A DNA stretch of 64,000 nt from Pseudomonas sp. FP2309 (lineage in GTDB: Bacteria; Pseudomonadota; Gammaproteobacteria; Pseudomonadales; Pseudomonadaceae). Location of the stretch: NCBI RefSeq assembly GCF_030687575.1, contig NZ_CP117439.1, positions 806,001 through 870,000 on the forward strand. The letters run 5' to 3'. Shown here piece by piece: positions 8,452 through 16,964 of this stretch. Numbering within the stretch: the stretch's first letter is position 1; every line of letters starts with the position of its first letter. The position numbers and the translations under genes were made by a program. The notes beneath the pieces are model-generated. The model had not been told where the DNA came from and ran no database searches. It was given only the letters and a program-made list of their open reading frames with translations.

Positions 8452-10580
8452 GGGGTGGCCTTCTGAACGGGAGTGATCAAGGAGGGGCGGGGTACGCTCA
8501 GGTGTTCATCTTTGACGATCGGGCGCATGGCGATGAACACCTCGGCTTCTTCACCTGGTTTGAGCCAGGCACGCGGCCATACGGTCACAGCCAGGGTTTG
8601 CGAATTGCTGCATTCTTTTTCGTCGATGCGCACGTTGCGCTTGAACTGATTGCGCAGCACGACCACGGCCACGTTGAACTGCGGGCCGGCGTACCACTGG
8701 CTGTGTTCGGTATTCATGGCCAGTAGTTCGCGGGTGCTGCACAAGGTCTCCAGCCCCAGCGGCATGGGGGCCGCCTTGAATGCCTGGGGCACCTGCCCCG
8801 TCACCAGATGAGCCAGGGTGCTGGTGATGTCACTGCGCTTGATCACCGGCTCGTGTTCGGCATAACGCCTGGCCAATGGCTTGAGCGCGGCCTGAAGCTC
8901 GACCTGATCGTCCTGTGGCAAGTAGCGCGAAGGGTCGGCTTGATCACCAATCACGCGTGGGGTCAGGATGAACAGGCGTTCGCGACGATTGTTCTGGCGT
9001 TCGCTGGAAGAGAACAACGCCTTGCCCAGCAACGGTATATCCCCTAGAAGGGGAATCTTGTTGCGCTTGTCGATGCTTTCGGTGACATGAAACCCACCCA
9101 CCACCAGTGAGCGCTTTTCCGCCATGACCGCCTGGGTGCTGACGTTGCCGCGGCGTACATCGGGCCCCAGGCGGTCAGGGTTGGATTCGTCGAAGTTCCC
9201 GTCTTCGATATCCACCTGAAGGTGCACCTGATGAGTGCCACGGGTGGTAATCACCCTGGGCACGACTTGCAGGCTGGTGCCTACTGTGATGGGCAGCACG
9301 GTGGCGACCTCTGTACCCGCCGTCAGGTATTGGGTGCGGTTGAAGTCAATCACGGACGGCTGGTTTTCCAAGGTGAGCACTGAGGGGTTGGAGACCATGG
9401 TCGCCAGTCCGCGTTGCTCCAGTGCACGTATCCTGGCAAAGAACCGGTCACGGTTTTCGATCGAAAGCTGCGAAGAGCTGCCCGGTGCCAGCCTCATGTC
9501 ACTGCTGAAATGACGACTGCCCCAGTTGATCCCGAATTCCCGCAGTTGTTCGCGCTCTATGTCGAGGATGATTGCATCGATTTCCACCATTTTGCGCGCC
9601 ACGTCGAGCTGGGCAATCAGCTCGCGGTACATCGCCTGGCGTTCCGGAACATCATAGATAAGCACGGCGTTGTTGCGCACATCGGCCTCGACGCGGATTT
9701 TGCCCGCAGAAACCGGAGCCCTGGGGGTCAATGTCGCTCCCGTTCCCGACTCTCGAGGGTTCGTCGTCTGGCCGAGCATTTGCCCCAGCATAGGGTTGCT
9801 CAGCCGGGGAAAGTTCGGCGTGATGGGAGAGGGTTGGGATGAGGAGGGGCGCGGGTTGAGGGTGGAGAGGGAGGACGTGGCCCGAGGCTCCAATAGTCCA
9901 CGCAGCATGCTGGCGACGCCAGGGAGGGTGAGTTTTTCGCCGCGATAGTCTATCTGTCGGTCTCCCGCGTTGGCGAATTTCAGCGGGTAGCTGAGCACAC
10001 TCTGTTTTTCGTCGGGCGTTTTACGCTGGCTGCTGAACTGCTTGATCTGGTCGATGTAACGCTTGGGGCCAGACACCAGCACTACCCCTTCATCCGGCAA
10101 TTCGCCCCAGCCGAAACGGCTATCGAGCAGACCGATGTCGGTCAGCGCCCTCTTGAGGTCGGCAACGGTCTCGGCGGACACCTCCAGCCGCGCGGATTCC
10201 TGCAGATCCAGCGTGCTGATATAGAGCGTTTTGTTGTACAGGAACCACTGGAAACGGTGCTCTACCGCCAGCCTGTCGAGCATCGTCTGGGGGGTATTGG
10301 CGCGTATCTTGCCATTTACGCTGCCGTCCAGCAGGCCGTCGATCTGCAGTTGTATCCCAAAGGTTTGAGCGAAGTCTTCCAGCACTTCTTGCAGGGGCTT
10401 ATGCTCGGCTTCATAGGCATAGGCGGTGTTTTTCCATTCGGCGGGAATGGCGGCAAGCGCGCTGTGCAGCGGCGCCAACAAAAAGGGCAGGGCGAGCAGG
10501 CAGCGCCAGTGAGGGCTTTTTGTTGGCGCGGGGGGCGGGTTTAAACGCAAGCCGGTGTGCTTGTTAATTTTGCTATACAT
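8448..10580 (-). CDS. sctC: Type III secretion outer-membrane secretin SctC (HrcC)
   Basis: This 710-residue secretin has a long basic N-terminal segment before a signal peptide ending near residue 43 (HSALAA). N0/N1-type domains cover roughly residues 45-190 and an N3 region lies near 290-340. The secretin core follows at about 340-570, with VVPRVI and the family signature KNKIP-like segment RNKIPLLGDIPLLGKALF. A C-terminal extension of ~140 residues may contact the pilotin-like HrpT encoded next. It forms the outer-membrane channel. The ATG at 10580 lacks a strong ribosome site. Confidence 0.96.
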   Translation of the reverse strand: MYSKINKHTGLRLNPPPAPTKSPHWRCLLALPFLLAPLHSALAAIPAEWKNTAYAYEAEHKPLQEVLEDFAQTFGIQLQIDGLLDGSVNGKIRANTPQTMLDRLAVEHRFQWFLYNKTLYISTLDLQESARLEVSAETVADLKRALTDIGLLDSRFGWGELPDEGVVLVSGPKRYIDQIKQFSSQRKTPDEKQSVLSYPLKFANAGDRQIDYRGEKLTLPGVASMLRGLLEPRATSSLSTLNPRPSSSQPSPITPNFPRLSNPMLGQMLGQTTNPRESGTGATLTPRAPVSAGKIRVEADVRNNAVLIYDVPERQAMYRELIAQLDVARKMVEIDAIILDIEREQLREFGINWGSRHFSSDMRLAPGSSSQLSIENRDRFFARIRALEQRGLATMVSNPSVLTLENQPSVIDFNRTQYLTAGTEVATVLPITVGTSLQVVPRVITTRGTHQVHLQVDIEDGNFDESNPDRLGPDVRRGNVSTQAVMAEKRSLVVGGFHVTESIDKRNKIPLLGDIPLLGKALFSSSERQNNRRERLFILTPRVIGDQADPSRYLPQDDQVELQAALKPLARRYAEHEPVIKRSDITSTLAHLVTGQVPQAFKAAPMPLGLETLCSTRELLAMNTEHSQWYAGPQFNVAVVVLRNQFKRNVRIDEKECSNSQTLAVTVWPRAWLKPGEEAEVFIAMRPIVKDEHLSVPRPSLITPVQKATP

Positions 10581-10889
10581 GACAGGTTCTCTGTTTCAGT
10601 GCCGTAGCTTACGAAATGAGGTGGGCGCAGATTCCCGCCCGGCCTTGTTCTGCGCGCAGTTACGCTGCGCCAGGTATCGCGGTGGTTGGAAAGTGCTTGG
10701 GAGTATTCATGCCATCCCAGGGCTGGCGTTGCGCCCGCCGGGCGTGGCGTTTGACGTGCGCCAGGGCCGTGGGCGCGGGGAACTCGTCAGGCTGGGCTGA
10801 TCGAGTTGAGACCAGGGCTTCGGCGGAGTGTGTGCTCGTGGGCCACTCGCCCAGGCAGCCGGCGTTGGCTGCCAGGCGCTAGACGACAT
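10581..10889 (-). other. hrpG position: no convincing gene between hrpF and sctC
   Basis: In P. syringae hrpG lies between hrpF and hrcC. Here about 300 bases separate the two. The only ATG frame on this strand is 60 codons (10707-10889): it overlaps the hrpF stop, has no Shine-Dalgarno sequence and encodes a proline/serine-rich peptide. A second frame, collinear with hrpF, stays open for about 73 codons past the hrpF stop before a TAA. Either could be a degraded or very divergent hrpG; I do not recognise HrpG in any frame. Confidence 0.35.
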
Positions 10890-11112
10890 TGATGGCGGAT
10901 TTAAGCGTTTCGTGTTTGTAGCTGAGATAGGTCGAGTTCACCGCGAGGTTGGTCACAAGGGCGGACTTTTCCTCATTGAGTTGTTCGAAGAGCCGTGCAA
11001 ACTCTGCGCTGTCTTCGCTGTACCTGACCTCGGTACCGATCTGCTCGAGCCTTTTTTCGGAACGTATTTGCTCTCTGTAGAGACTGTTGGATATGCGTGA
11101 GTCGGTATTCAT
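10879..11112 (-). CDS. hrpF: HrpF-type small T3SS protein
   Basis: The product is a 77-residue, mostly helical hydrophilic protein beginning MNTDSR. The start is the ATG at 11112, preceded by GGAG eight bases upstream; the open frame extends further to 11208 but would run across the hrp box. It is first in the hrpF-sctC-hrpT unit and has its own hrp box. HrpF of P. syringae is a small cytoplasmic T3SS component that binds the pilin HrpA. The assignment is by position, size and helical character. Confidence 0.75.
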   Translation of the reverse strand: MNTDSRISNSLYREQIRSEKRLEQIGTEVRYSEDSAEFARLFEQLNEEKSALVTNLAVNSTYLSYKHETLKSAINVV

Positions 11113-11140
11113 CGCTTGATCTCCGGTGGGGTTCTGCTCC

Positions 11141-11169
11141 TGTGTGGTGCCTGAGTGATGGCCAGTTCC
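11141..11169 (-). promoter_or_regulatory. hrp box (HrpL-type promoter) upstream of hrpF
   Basis: On the minus strand GGAACT is followed by 16 bases and then CCACACA. This matches the HrpL ECF-sigma consensus GGAACC-N15/16-CCACNNA with one mismatch. The 3' element ends 28 bases before the hrpF ATG. It would make hrpF-sctC-hrpT a transcription unit of its own, as in P. syringae. Confidence 0.8.
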
Positions 11170-11220
11170 ATCGACCGACTGACTTATTAAAAGAAGAAAG
11201 GCTTTCACCGATAAAAGTTG

Positions 11221-11811
11221 TTACCTGGTCTTTGCCCTGGGCGGGATCGTCACCAGATTGTCGAGGGTATGAGACCAGTTGATATGAAACCCACCTTCGT
11301 CTGTCTCAAGCAGCAGTGACTGGGCGGCGAGCCCGTCCTCAACTTGAAGCGTCCAGGGCACACTGCAGTGCAGATTGAGCCATAGCTCGACGTGCTCGCG
11401 GTCCTGTGGGTTGCACATCAGGTTCGCCTCGACCGCAGGCAGTTGGGCCGCCACCAGCTTATTGAGCAGTGCGCTGAGGCGTTGGGCGGGTACGGTCTCA
11501 TCGAGAAGGGTTCGAATGGCGGTATTAACGACGGAGGTCGCGGCGTATTCCAGATGGTTGATCATCATCTCGCGCTCAGACTCCCAACGATGCAGTTGGG
11601 CGTTGGCACGCTGCCAGAACGCTTCACTGGCCCGTTCGAGCATCTGCTCGCATTGCTCCTGGGCTTGGCGGATGAGTACTTGCGCTTGGGTTTGAGCGTG
11701 ATCAAGCAAGTGTTGCGCCTGGGCGTGTTCAGCAAGCATTTGCCTGGGAATCAGCGCCGTCGGCAACTCTTGGGGCTGGGTCTTCAGTTCAATCTTGTGG
11801 GCGCAAAACAT
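11221..11811 (-). CDS. sctL: Type III secretion stator protein SctL (HrpE)
   Basis: Starting at the ATG at 11811 (MFCAHKIEL), the product has 196 residues. The middle (about 25-95) is a long alanine/glutamine-rich helix, and the C-terminal part is globular, as in FliH/SctL. Family members link the SctN ATPase to the C-ring pods and restrain its activity. The open frame extends to 11961 but that part is hrpD coding. It overlaps hrpD by 23 bases. Confidence 0.88.
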   Translation of the reverse strand: MFCAHKIELKTQPQELPTALIPRQMLAEHAQAQHLLDHAQTQAQVLIRQAQEQCEQMLERASEAFWQRANAQLHRWESEREMMINHLEYAATSVVNTAIRTLLDETVPAQRLSALLNKLVAAQLPAVEANLMCNPQDREHVELWLNLHCSVPWTLQVEDGLAAQSLLLETDEGGFHINWSHTLDNLVTIPPRAKTR

Positions 11812-12370
11812 GCTGGGAATTCTCCTGGGAGGCGCGCAGGGTGTTATCGACGGTGGGAGAGGTCGCACGCCAGACAGTGGCTTGCCAGAGGGTATCCAGG
11901 CGGCCGTGGGGGTCCGCCGGTTTGGGATGCAGCTCCAGCTCGAGCACCCTTGGACGCGCAAAGCACAAGCGCAGTCGCTGCCAGATATCAGGAGCGACCC
12001 AAGCGCGCAGATATTGCAAGGGATCGTCGATGTTCGTCGACGCCGGGCCAGGTGGCAGCGCCTTGGCCAGGCGCTGGCACCAAAGCAGCTGTTCCTGATT
12101 CAGCCGCTCGTCATGGGGCGCCTTGTACACCTCATTGATAAGGATGAGCACAAGGTCCCGTTGCTGCGTGCTGCTCAGCACGAGTTGTAACAATGCCGAA
12201 GAAGCGGCCGGGGGCAGCCCGGGCTCAATGCCGAACAGGTCGCTCACGCGGCGATGATGGCTGCGTGAAAGTGCTGCTGCTTCAACAAAGCCCGTTTGGG
12301 TGAGCCAATCGATGTGGGCATTTTTCCACGGGAAGGCCCACCATTTTACCCAACTCAGATCGTCACTCAT
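11789..12370 (-). CDS. sctK: Type III secretion sorting-platform adaptor SctK (HrpD)
   Basis: This 193-residue soluble protein is rich in tryptophan and leucine, starting MSDDLSW at 12370 where it overlaps the sctJ stop by 8 bases. HrpD/SctK adaptors join the SctQ pods to the cytoplasmic face of SctD. Conservation is weak in the family; the order sctJ-hrpD-hrpE identifies it. Confidence 0.82.
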   Translation of the reverse strand: MSDDLSWVKWWAFPWKNAHIDWLTQTGFVEAAALSRSHHRRVSDLFGIEPGLPPAASSALLQLVLSSTQQRDLVLILINEVYKAPHDERLNQEQLLWCQRLAKALPPGPASTNIDDPLQYLRAWVAPDIWQRLRLCFARPRVLELELHPKPADPHGRLDTLWQATVWRATSPTVDNTLRASQENSQHVLRPQD

Positions 12371-13145
12371 GAGCCTGTGCCATTGCAGGCTCTGCAAGGT
12401 TGGACAACTTCCAGCGGCGCCAGAGCCGCCAGCCAGCGCCGCCCAGGATGAGGGCGATCAGAGGTAATAAAACGCTGGCACGCCAAAACCCAAGGTCATG
12501 CTCCGGCACCAGGAAGGGGCCGAAATAGACAAGCTGTTGCTCTTCCTTATAGGCAGTGGCCGGTACGAAAATCACGGTCAGCTTGACGGTATTGTCGATG
12601 GCTGAAGCCATGCCGGGGATGCTGCTGGCCACCATCCTGCGCACGCGCGGGTTGATTTTGTCCGGGTCCAGGCGCGGGTCATGTTTGATGAATACCGAGG
12701 CGGACGCCGGCTGTACCGGCTCGCCTGGCGCGACTCGCTCAGGGAGCACCACGTGCACACGGGCGACGATCACACCGTCTATATTCGATAGGGTCGACTC
12801 CAACTCCTGGGACAGTGCGTAGATGTAACGCGCACGCTCTTCCAGTGGTGTGGAGATGACGCCTTCCTTGCGAAATACATCACCCAATGTTGAACGGGCC
12901 AGCCTGGGCAGCCCCGCAGCGTCCAGAGTACGAACCGCTCGACTTATGTCACTGGCCTTCACGCGAACGGCAACGCCGTCTTTACCCGGGATTTTCTGAG
13001 CGCGAATCTGTTTGTTGGCCAGCTCTGCAATGACTTCGTTAGCTTCTTGCTCAGAGATGTTGCGATGAAGCTCTACGCTTTCACCACAGCCAGTCAGCAT
13101 CAACGCCGACGACAGAAACACTAGGGCTATCAGGTGGCGATACAT
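12363..13145 (-). CDS. sctJ: Type III secretion inner-membrane ring lipoprotein SctJ (HrcJ)
   Basis: The start is the ATG at 13145 (MYRHLIAL), giving 260 residues with a lipoprotein signal (LTGC, Cys20). Two ring-building modules follow; the second contains the family segment ARVHVVLPER near residue 130. A C-terminal membrane helix lies near 222-243, followed by basic residues. This is the YscJ/PrgK/HrcJ layout. The protein forms the 24-fold periplasmic inner ring. Four bases separate it from hrpB upstream. Confidence 0.96.
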   Translation of the reverse strand: MYRHLIALVFLSSALMLTGCGESVELHRNISEQEANEVIAELANKQIRAQKIPGKDGVAVRVKASDISRAVRTLDAAGLPRLARSTLGDVFRKEGVISTPLEERARYIYALSQELESTLSNIDGVIVARVHVVLPERVAPGEPVQPASASVFIKHDPRLDPDKINPRVRRMVASSIPGMASAIDNTVKLTVIFVPATAYKEEQQLVYFGPFLVPEHDLGFWRASVLLPLIALILGGAGWRLWRRWKLSNLAEPAMAQAHE

Positions 13146-13149
13146 GCAG

Positions 13150-13515
13150 CTACCCCAGGTTTGAAATTTTGTCGATGCCTTTTGCAATTGCGCCAATGAC
13201 CTTGACGCGTGACATCACTTCTATATGCGCCTCGGCGAGCGCCTGGGGAAACTCGTTCGCGTCTTTGGTCTTCTTGTTCTGGCTGGCCTCCCGAAACCCT
13301 TTGGATACGCGTCTGGATAGGGTTTGCGACTCAGTGGCGTCCCAGGGCGATGCAGCAGAGGCCGTGACGGGCGCAACGCCGTTACCGGACGGTTCGGCGG
13401 GGTTGAGCTGGGCGTTGAAAAAACTAATGTCAGAAACCGCGTTGTTCGCGTCTGGCATGTCGGCGTGGGCAGCGATGGACATGTTTTTGCGCAACCCGGT
13501 ATGGGTGATATCCAT
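13150..13515 (-). CDS. sctI: Inner-rod / needle-anchor protein SctI (HrpB)
   Basis: The start is set at 13515 (MDITHTG, 121 residues) because GGAGG ends six bases upstream; the ATG at 13527 is itself part of that Shine-Dalgarno region. The C-terminal ~45 residues are helical and end in a hydrophobic pattern (VIGAIAKGIDKISNLG), as in HrpB/YscI-type proteins. SctI seats the needle or pilus on the SctR/S/T gate. In P. syringae hrpZ lies before hrpB; here only hrpA does. Confidence 0.85.
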   Translation of the reverse strand: MDITHTGLRKNMSIAAHADMPDANNAVSDISFFNAQLNPAEPSGNGVAPVTASAASPWDATESQTLSRRVSKGFREASQNKKTKDANEFPQALAEAHIEVMSRVKVIGAIAKGIDKISNLG

Positions 13516-13561
13516 GTGAACCTCCATCGAATGAATCAGGTGCTGTACTTGCAGTGAGCGT

Positions 13562-13596
13562 AAAAACCTCCCCAGTCCTTACGGGGCGGGGAGGTT
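13562..13596 (-). terminator. Hairpin with T-run between hrpA and hrpB
   Basis: AACCTCCCC at 13565-13573 pairs with GGGGAGGTT at 13588-13596. Read on the minus strand, the stem is followed directly by five T. It lies 8 bases past the hrpA stop and about 50 before hrpB. It looks like a rho-independent terminator that would leave most transcripts monocistronic for the pilin. Confidence 0.7.
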
Positions 13597-13603
13597 GTTT
13601 TAC

Positions 13604-13762
13604 TTATGCGAATCGCAAGGATTTAGTGCGGCCCGCTTTAGCAGTGGTCAGTTCCTGCTCAGCTGTTTTTTTAGCTTCTTCAACCACTTTGCGTTCTTTT
13701 TCCGCGTTGATTGCATCCAGCTGAGCTTGGTTACCAGCGCTACCACCAAGATTAGAGATCAT
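13604..13762 (-). CDS. hrpA: Putative Hrp pilus/needle subunit (HrpA-like), 52 residues
   Basis: The frame runs from the ATG at 13762 to a TAA at 13604-13606. AAAGG lies seven bases before the start. The peptide begins MISNLGGSAGNQAQ and continues as a charged alanine/glutamate/lysine-rich helix ending SLRFA. First place behind the main hrp box, small size, no signal peptide and a helical C-terminus fit a type III pilin. It is much shorter than the ~113-residue P. syringae HrpA, nearer the size of needle subunits. Function is inferred from position; pilins are too variable to call by eye. Confidence 0.7.
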   Translation of the reverse strand: MISNLGGSAGNQAQLDAINAEKERKVVEEAKKTAEQELTTAKAGRTKSLRFA

Positions 13763-13849
13763 AGAACACCTTTCAAAGTTTAAATAAAGACCGATAGCAA
13801 TTCATCCGCTATCTGTGCATGTTGAGCGAATTCGTAGTTGCTCGGGCTT

Positions 13850-13878
13850 TAGGTGGTTTGTTGCAAATGAAGCGTTCC
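13850..13878 (-). promoter_or_regulatory. hrp box (HrpL-type promoter) upstream of hrpA
   Basis: On the minus strand GGAACG, 16 bases, then CCACCTA: one mismatch to GGAACC-N15/16-CCACNNA. It lies between the rspR stop and hrpA, with 87 bases from its 3' end to the hrpA ATG. It should drive hrpA-hrpB-sctJ-hrpD-hrpE. The HrpL sigma gene itself is not in the window. Confidence 0.82.
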
Positions 13879-13928
13879 ATTTTATTGCGCGATAAATATT
13901 TAAATTTATTTCGATGTGTGCTGCGGCG

Positions 13929-14843
13929 TTATATTTCGAGTTGTTTCATTCGGTAATAGAGCGTGCGCTTTACCACCCCCAACTCAATCGCCACGCTATC
14001 GACACAGTGGTCATTGCGCTGCAGTGATTCTTCAATCAGGGCTTTTTCAATTTGTTGCAGGCGCGTCTTGAGGCCTAATTCGCTACCGTGTGTGTCGCTT
14101 ACCGGCACTGTGAGCGGCGCCAGGCCCAATACGAAGCGTTTGGCGGTCGAACGTAGCTCACGAAGGTTTCCCTGCCAGGAATGGCAGAGCAGTTGTTGCA
14201 ACAACTGGGCAGGTGGGGTTGGGGCAGGGCATTGGAAGTGTTCGGCTTCCTGCCGGACCATGTTGATGAACAACGGGATAATCCGCTCGCGTTGGTCGCG
14301 CAGGGCGGGAAGCTGGAGACTGACGATGTTCAGTCTAAAGTACAGGTCACGCCTGAAGGTGCCCGATTCGACCATCTGGTGCAGCGACTGCTGGGCTGAG
14401 GCAATGACGCGCATATCCACCGGGATGAAACGGGTTGAGCCCAGGCGCTCCACGCCACGAGATTCCAGTACCCGCAGCAGTTTGGCCTGCAGGTTCAAAG
14501 GCATGCTGTCGATCTCATCGAGGTAAAGTGTGCCCAGATGAGCGGCTTCTACCACGCCTGCCCGCGACTGCACCGCCCCCGTAAAGGCGCCGCTGTTGAC
14601 TCCAAACAACTGGCTTTCCGCAAGGCTTTCGGGGATCGCCGCGCAGTTCACGGCAACGAAGTTACCGCGGCGTCCCGATAAGCGATGAACCCGTTGGGCC
14701 AACGTGTCCTTGCCGGTACCGGTTTCTCCCAGTAATAAAATATCTATGTTGAGTTTCGCGGTGCTGTGAAGCGTATTTTCAATGTCTGGGTCTTTCAGGA
14801 ACGACGTATCCGTTTCAACTTCCCCATGACAGGCATTCGACAT
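13929..14843 (-). CDS. rspR: Sigma-54 enhancer-binding activator of the T3SS (RspR, HrpR/HrpS family)
   Basis: This 304-residue protein is a bare AAA+ activator without a receiver domain, as HrpR and HrpS are. Walker A GETGTGKD lies at residues 39-46, the sigma-54 contact loop GAFTGA at 85-90 and Walker B TLYLDE near 105. A FIS-type helix-turn-helix occupies the last ~26 residues (VKRTLYYRMKQLEI). In P. syringae HrpR and HrpS act together at the sigma-54 promoter of hrpL. Only one such gene is present here, so it may act as a homo-oligomer. Confidence 0.92.
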   Translation of the reverse strand: MSNACHGEVETDTSFLKDPDIENTLHSTAKLNIDILLLGETGTGKDTLAQRVHRLSGRRGNFVAVNCAAIPESLAESQLFGVNSGAFTGAVQSRAGVVEAAHLGTLYLDEIDSMPLNLQAKLLRVLESRGVERLGSTRFIPVDMRVIASAQQSLHQMVESGTFRRDLYFRLNIVSLQLPALRDQRERIIPLFINMVRQEAEHFQCPAPTPPAQLLQQLLCHSWQGNLRELRSTAKRFVLGLAPLTVPVSDTHGSELGLKTRLQQIEKALIEESLQRNDHCVDSVAIELGVVKRTLYYRMKQLEI

Positions 14844-15033
14844 CGACGGGGTGCTCCATTATTTTTGCTATTGAGAAAGCCGTGATCAGCCACGCCTTCA
14901 CCGGCGTGAAAATTATAGGTTTCTCGCGCGGACCTTGAAGTAGGAACTTACGCGAATGATGTAGGAGAAGTTAGACAGCTTTATATTTTGTTGTGCCTAA
15001 TTGCTAAGGCGAGGTGTTAAACAATTACCCATA
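14844..15033. other. Upstream region of rspR, right border of the T3SS cluster
   Basis: About 190 bases with no gene separate the rspR start from the ychF terminator. A short inverted repeat (CACGCC/GGCGTG, 14891-14908) lies about 50 bases before rspR. I see no clear -24/-12 or hrp box. Beyond it only core genes follow, so this is the edge of the secretion cluster. Confidence 0.5.
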
Positions 15034-15062
15034 AAAAAGCCGATGCAAGGCATCGGCTTTTT
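15034..15062. terminator. Terminator downstream of ychF (bidirectional)
   Basis: GCCGATGC (15039-15046) pairs with GCATCGGC (15050-15057) around AAG. Five A precede the stem and five T follow it, so it works for either strand. It lies about 30 bases past the ychF stop on the minus strand. Confidence 0.88.
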
Positions 15063-15089
15063 AAATGCGGGGTAAACCGCGGGTGTTAT

Positions 15090-16190
15090 TTACACGTTGA
15101 AACGGAAATGCATGACGTCGCCATCCTTGACGATGTATTCCTTGCCTTCCAGGCGCCATTTACCGGCTTCCTTGGCACCGGCCTCACCCTTGAACTGGAT
15201 GAAGTCGTTATAGGCGATCACTTCGGCGCGGATAAAGCCTTTTTCGAAGTCGGTGTGGATCACGCCGGCCGCTTGCGGCGCGGTGGCACCCACCTTGACG
15301 GTCCAGGCGCGGACTTCTTCGACACCGGCAGTGAAGTAGGTCTGCAGGTTGAGCATTTCGTAGCCGGCGCGGATCACGCGGTTCAGGCCAGGTTCTTCCA
15401 GGCCCAGGGCCTCCAGGAACATGTCCTTCTCTTCGCCGTCATCAAGCTCGGCGATTTCCGCTTCGATCTTGTTGCACACCGGAACCACGATGGCGCCTTC
15501 TTCGTCGGCGATGGCCTTGACCACATCCAGCAGCGGGTTGTTCTCAAAACCGTCTTCAGCGACGTTGGCGATGTACATTACAGGCTTGGTGGTCAGCAGG
15601 TGGAAGCCCTTGATCACGGCCTTCTCGTCAGCGCCCATGCTTTTCATCAGGCTGCGCGCAGGCTTGCCTTCGGTGAAGTGAGCGATCAACTGCTCCAGCA
15701 GGCCTTTTTGGACCACGGCGTCCTTGTCGCCACCCTTGGCGTTACGCGCGACTTTCTGCAGTTGCTTTTCGCAGCTGTCGAGGTCTGCGAAGATCAGTTC
15801 CAGGTCGATGATCTCGATGTCGCGTTTCGGGTCGACGCTGTTGGAGACGTGAATCACGTTCTCGTCTTCAAAGCAGCGAACCACGTGGGCAATGGCATCT
15901 GTTTCGCGGATGTTGGCCAGGAACTTGTTGCCCAGTCCTTCACCTTTCGATGCGCCGGCAACCAGGCCTGCGATGTCGACGAATTCCATGGTGGTCGGCA
16001 GGATACGCTTGGGATTGACGATGGCCGCCAGCGCTTCAAGGCGTGGGTCCGGCATCGGCACGATACCGCTGTTGGGTTCGATGGTGCAGAAGGGGAAGTT
16101 CTCCGCCGCAATACCGGACTTGGTCAAAGCGTTGAACAAGGTGGATTTGCCGACGTTGGGCAGGCCGACGATGCCGCAATTGAATCCCAT
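15090..16190 (-). CDS. ychF: Redox-regulated ribosome-binding ATPase YchF
   Basis: The 366-residue protein shows the P-loop GLPNVGKST near residue 9, the G3-type DIAGLV and the NKIEAE motif that gives YchF/OLA1 its ATP rather than GTP preference. It ends with a TGS domain (about 280-366, ending VMHFRFNV). Family length is 363. It binds ribosomes and modulates stress responses. It follows pth by 22 bases in the same direction, the usual pseudomonad pairing. Confidence 0.97.
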   Translation of the reverse strand: MGFNCGIVGLPNVGKSTLFNALTKSGIAAENFPFCTIEPNSGIVPMPDPRLEALAAIVNPKRILPTTMEFVDIAGLVAGASKGEGLGNKFLANIRETDAIAHVVRCFEDENVIHVSNSVDPKRDIEIIDLELIFADLDSCEKQLQKVARNAKGGDKDAVVQKGLLEQLIAHFTEGKPARSLMKSMGADEKAVIKGFHLLTTKPVMYIANVAEDGFENNPLLDVVKAIADEEGAIVVPVCNKIEAEIAELDDGEEKDMFLEALGLEEPGLNRVIRAGYEMLNLQTYFTAGVEEVRAWTVKVGATAPQAAGVIHTDFEKGFIRAEVIAYNDFIQFKGEAGAKEAGKWRLEGKEYIVKDGDVMHFRFNV

Positions 16191-16212
16191 GGTGTTTCCC
16201 CTCGGAAAAAAG

Positions 16213-16797
16213 TCAGGCCTTCTGGCTGTGCAGGTTTTTCATCGCGCGGTTCCATTCCCCGGCGAAGATATCCGGCAGCACGCCGAGGGCAAAGTCGATG
16301 CTGGCATCGAGTTTTTCCTGTTCGGCGCGTGGCGCACGACCCAGGACGAAATTTGAAACCATACTGGCGACGCCTGGGTGGCCAATGCCGAGCCGCAGAC
16401 GGTAAAAATTATTCTGATTCCCCAACTGCGCGATGATGTCGCGCAGCCCGTTGTGCCCGCCATGCCCGCCGCCCAGCTTGAGCTTGGCAACGCCAGGTGG
16501 CAGGTCCAGTTCGTCATGGGCCACCAGGATTTCCTCGGGTTTGATCCGGAAGAAGCCCGCAAGTGCCGCGACAGCCTGGCCGCTGCGGTTCATGTAGGTG
16601 GTGGGAATCAGCAGACGAACATCCTGACCCTGGTGCGAGAAGCGCCCGGTCAGGCCAAAATATTTGCGATCGGCCGCAAGGTTTATACCTTGGGCGTGGG
16701 CGATGCGCTCAACAAAAAGGGCCCCCGCGTTATGCCGGGTCTGTTCGTATTCGGCGCCTGGATTTCCCAGGCCAACGATCAGTTTAATGGCAGTCAC
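16213..16797 (-). CDS. pth: Peptidyl-tRNA hydrolase
   Basis: This 194-residue protein contains the Pth signatures GLGNPG (residues 9-14) and RHNAG with catalytic His22, plus the [12 protein letters not shown] segment near 110. It releases peptides from prematurely dropped peptidyl-tRNAs and is essential. It sits between rplY and ychF on the minus strand, a conserved translation-related group. Confidence 0.97.
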   Translation of the reverse strand: MTAIKLIVGLGNPGAEYEQTRHNAGALFVERIAHAQGINLAADRKYFGLTGRFSHQGQDVRLLIPTTYMNRSGQAVAALAGFFRIKPEEILVAHDELDLPPGVAKLKLGGGHGGHNGLRDIIAQLGNQNNFYRLRLGIGHPGVASMVSNFVLGRAPRAEQEKLDASIDFALGVLPDIFAGEWNRAMKNLHSQKA

Positions 16798-16964
16798 GAC
16801 AGGGGCCCTTCCTTTGGAGTTGTGGATAACATCGCTACACCAGCGTGCGGCGAAAGGGGACGACAGGAGCTCACTTATCCAGAGATAAACTTCGCGTTGT
16901 TGCCCGCTTTCTCGCTATGTTTCGGTCCGCGATGTTTCCTCAAGCTCCTTCGTTGCAGAGTGTA

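Noticed and set aside
10555-10882. Plus-strand frames in the hrpF-sctC gap as possible new genes
   Set aside because: No ribosome site, arginine/alanine-rich shadow-like translation, and they face into a minus-strand operon.
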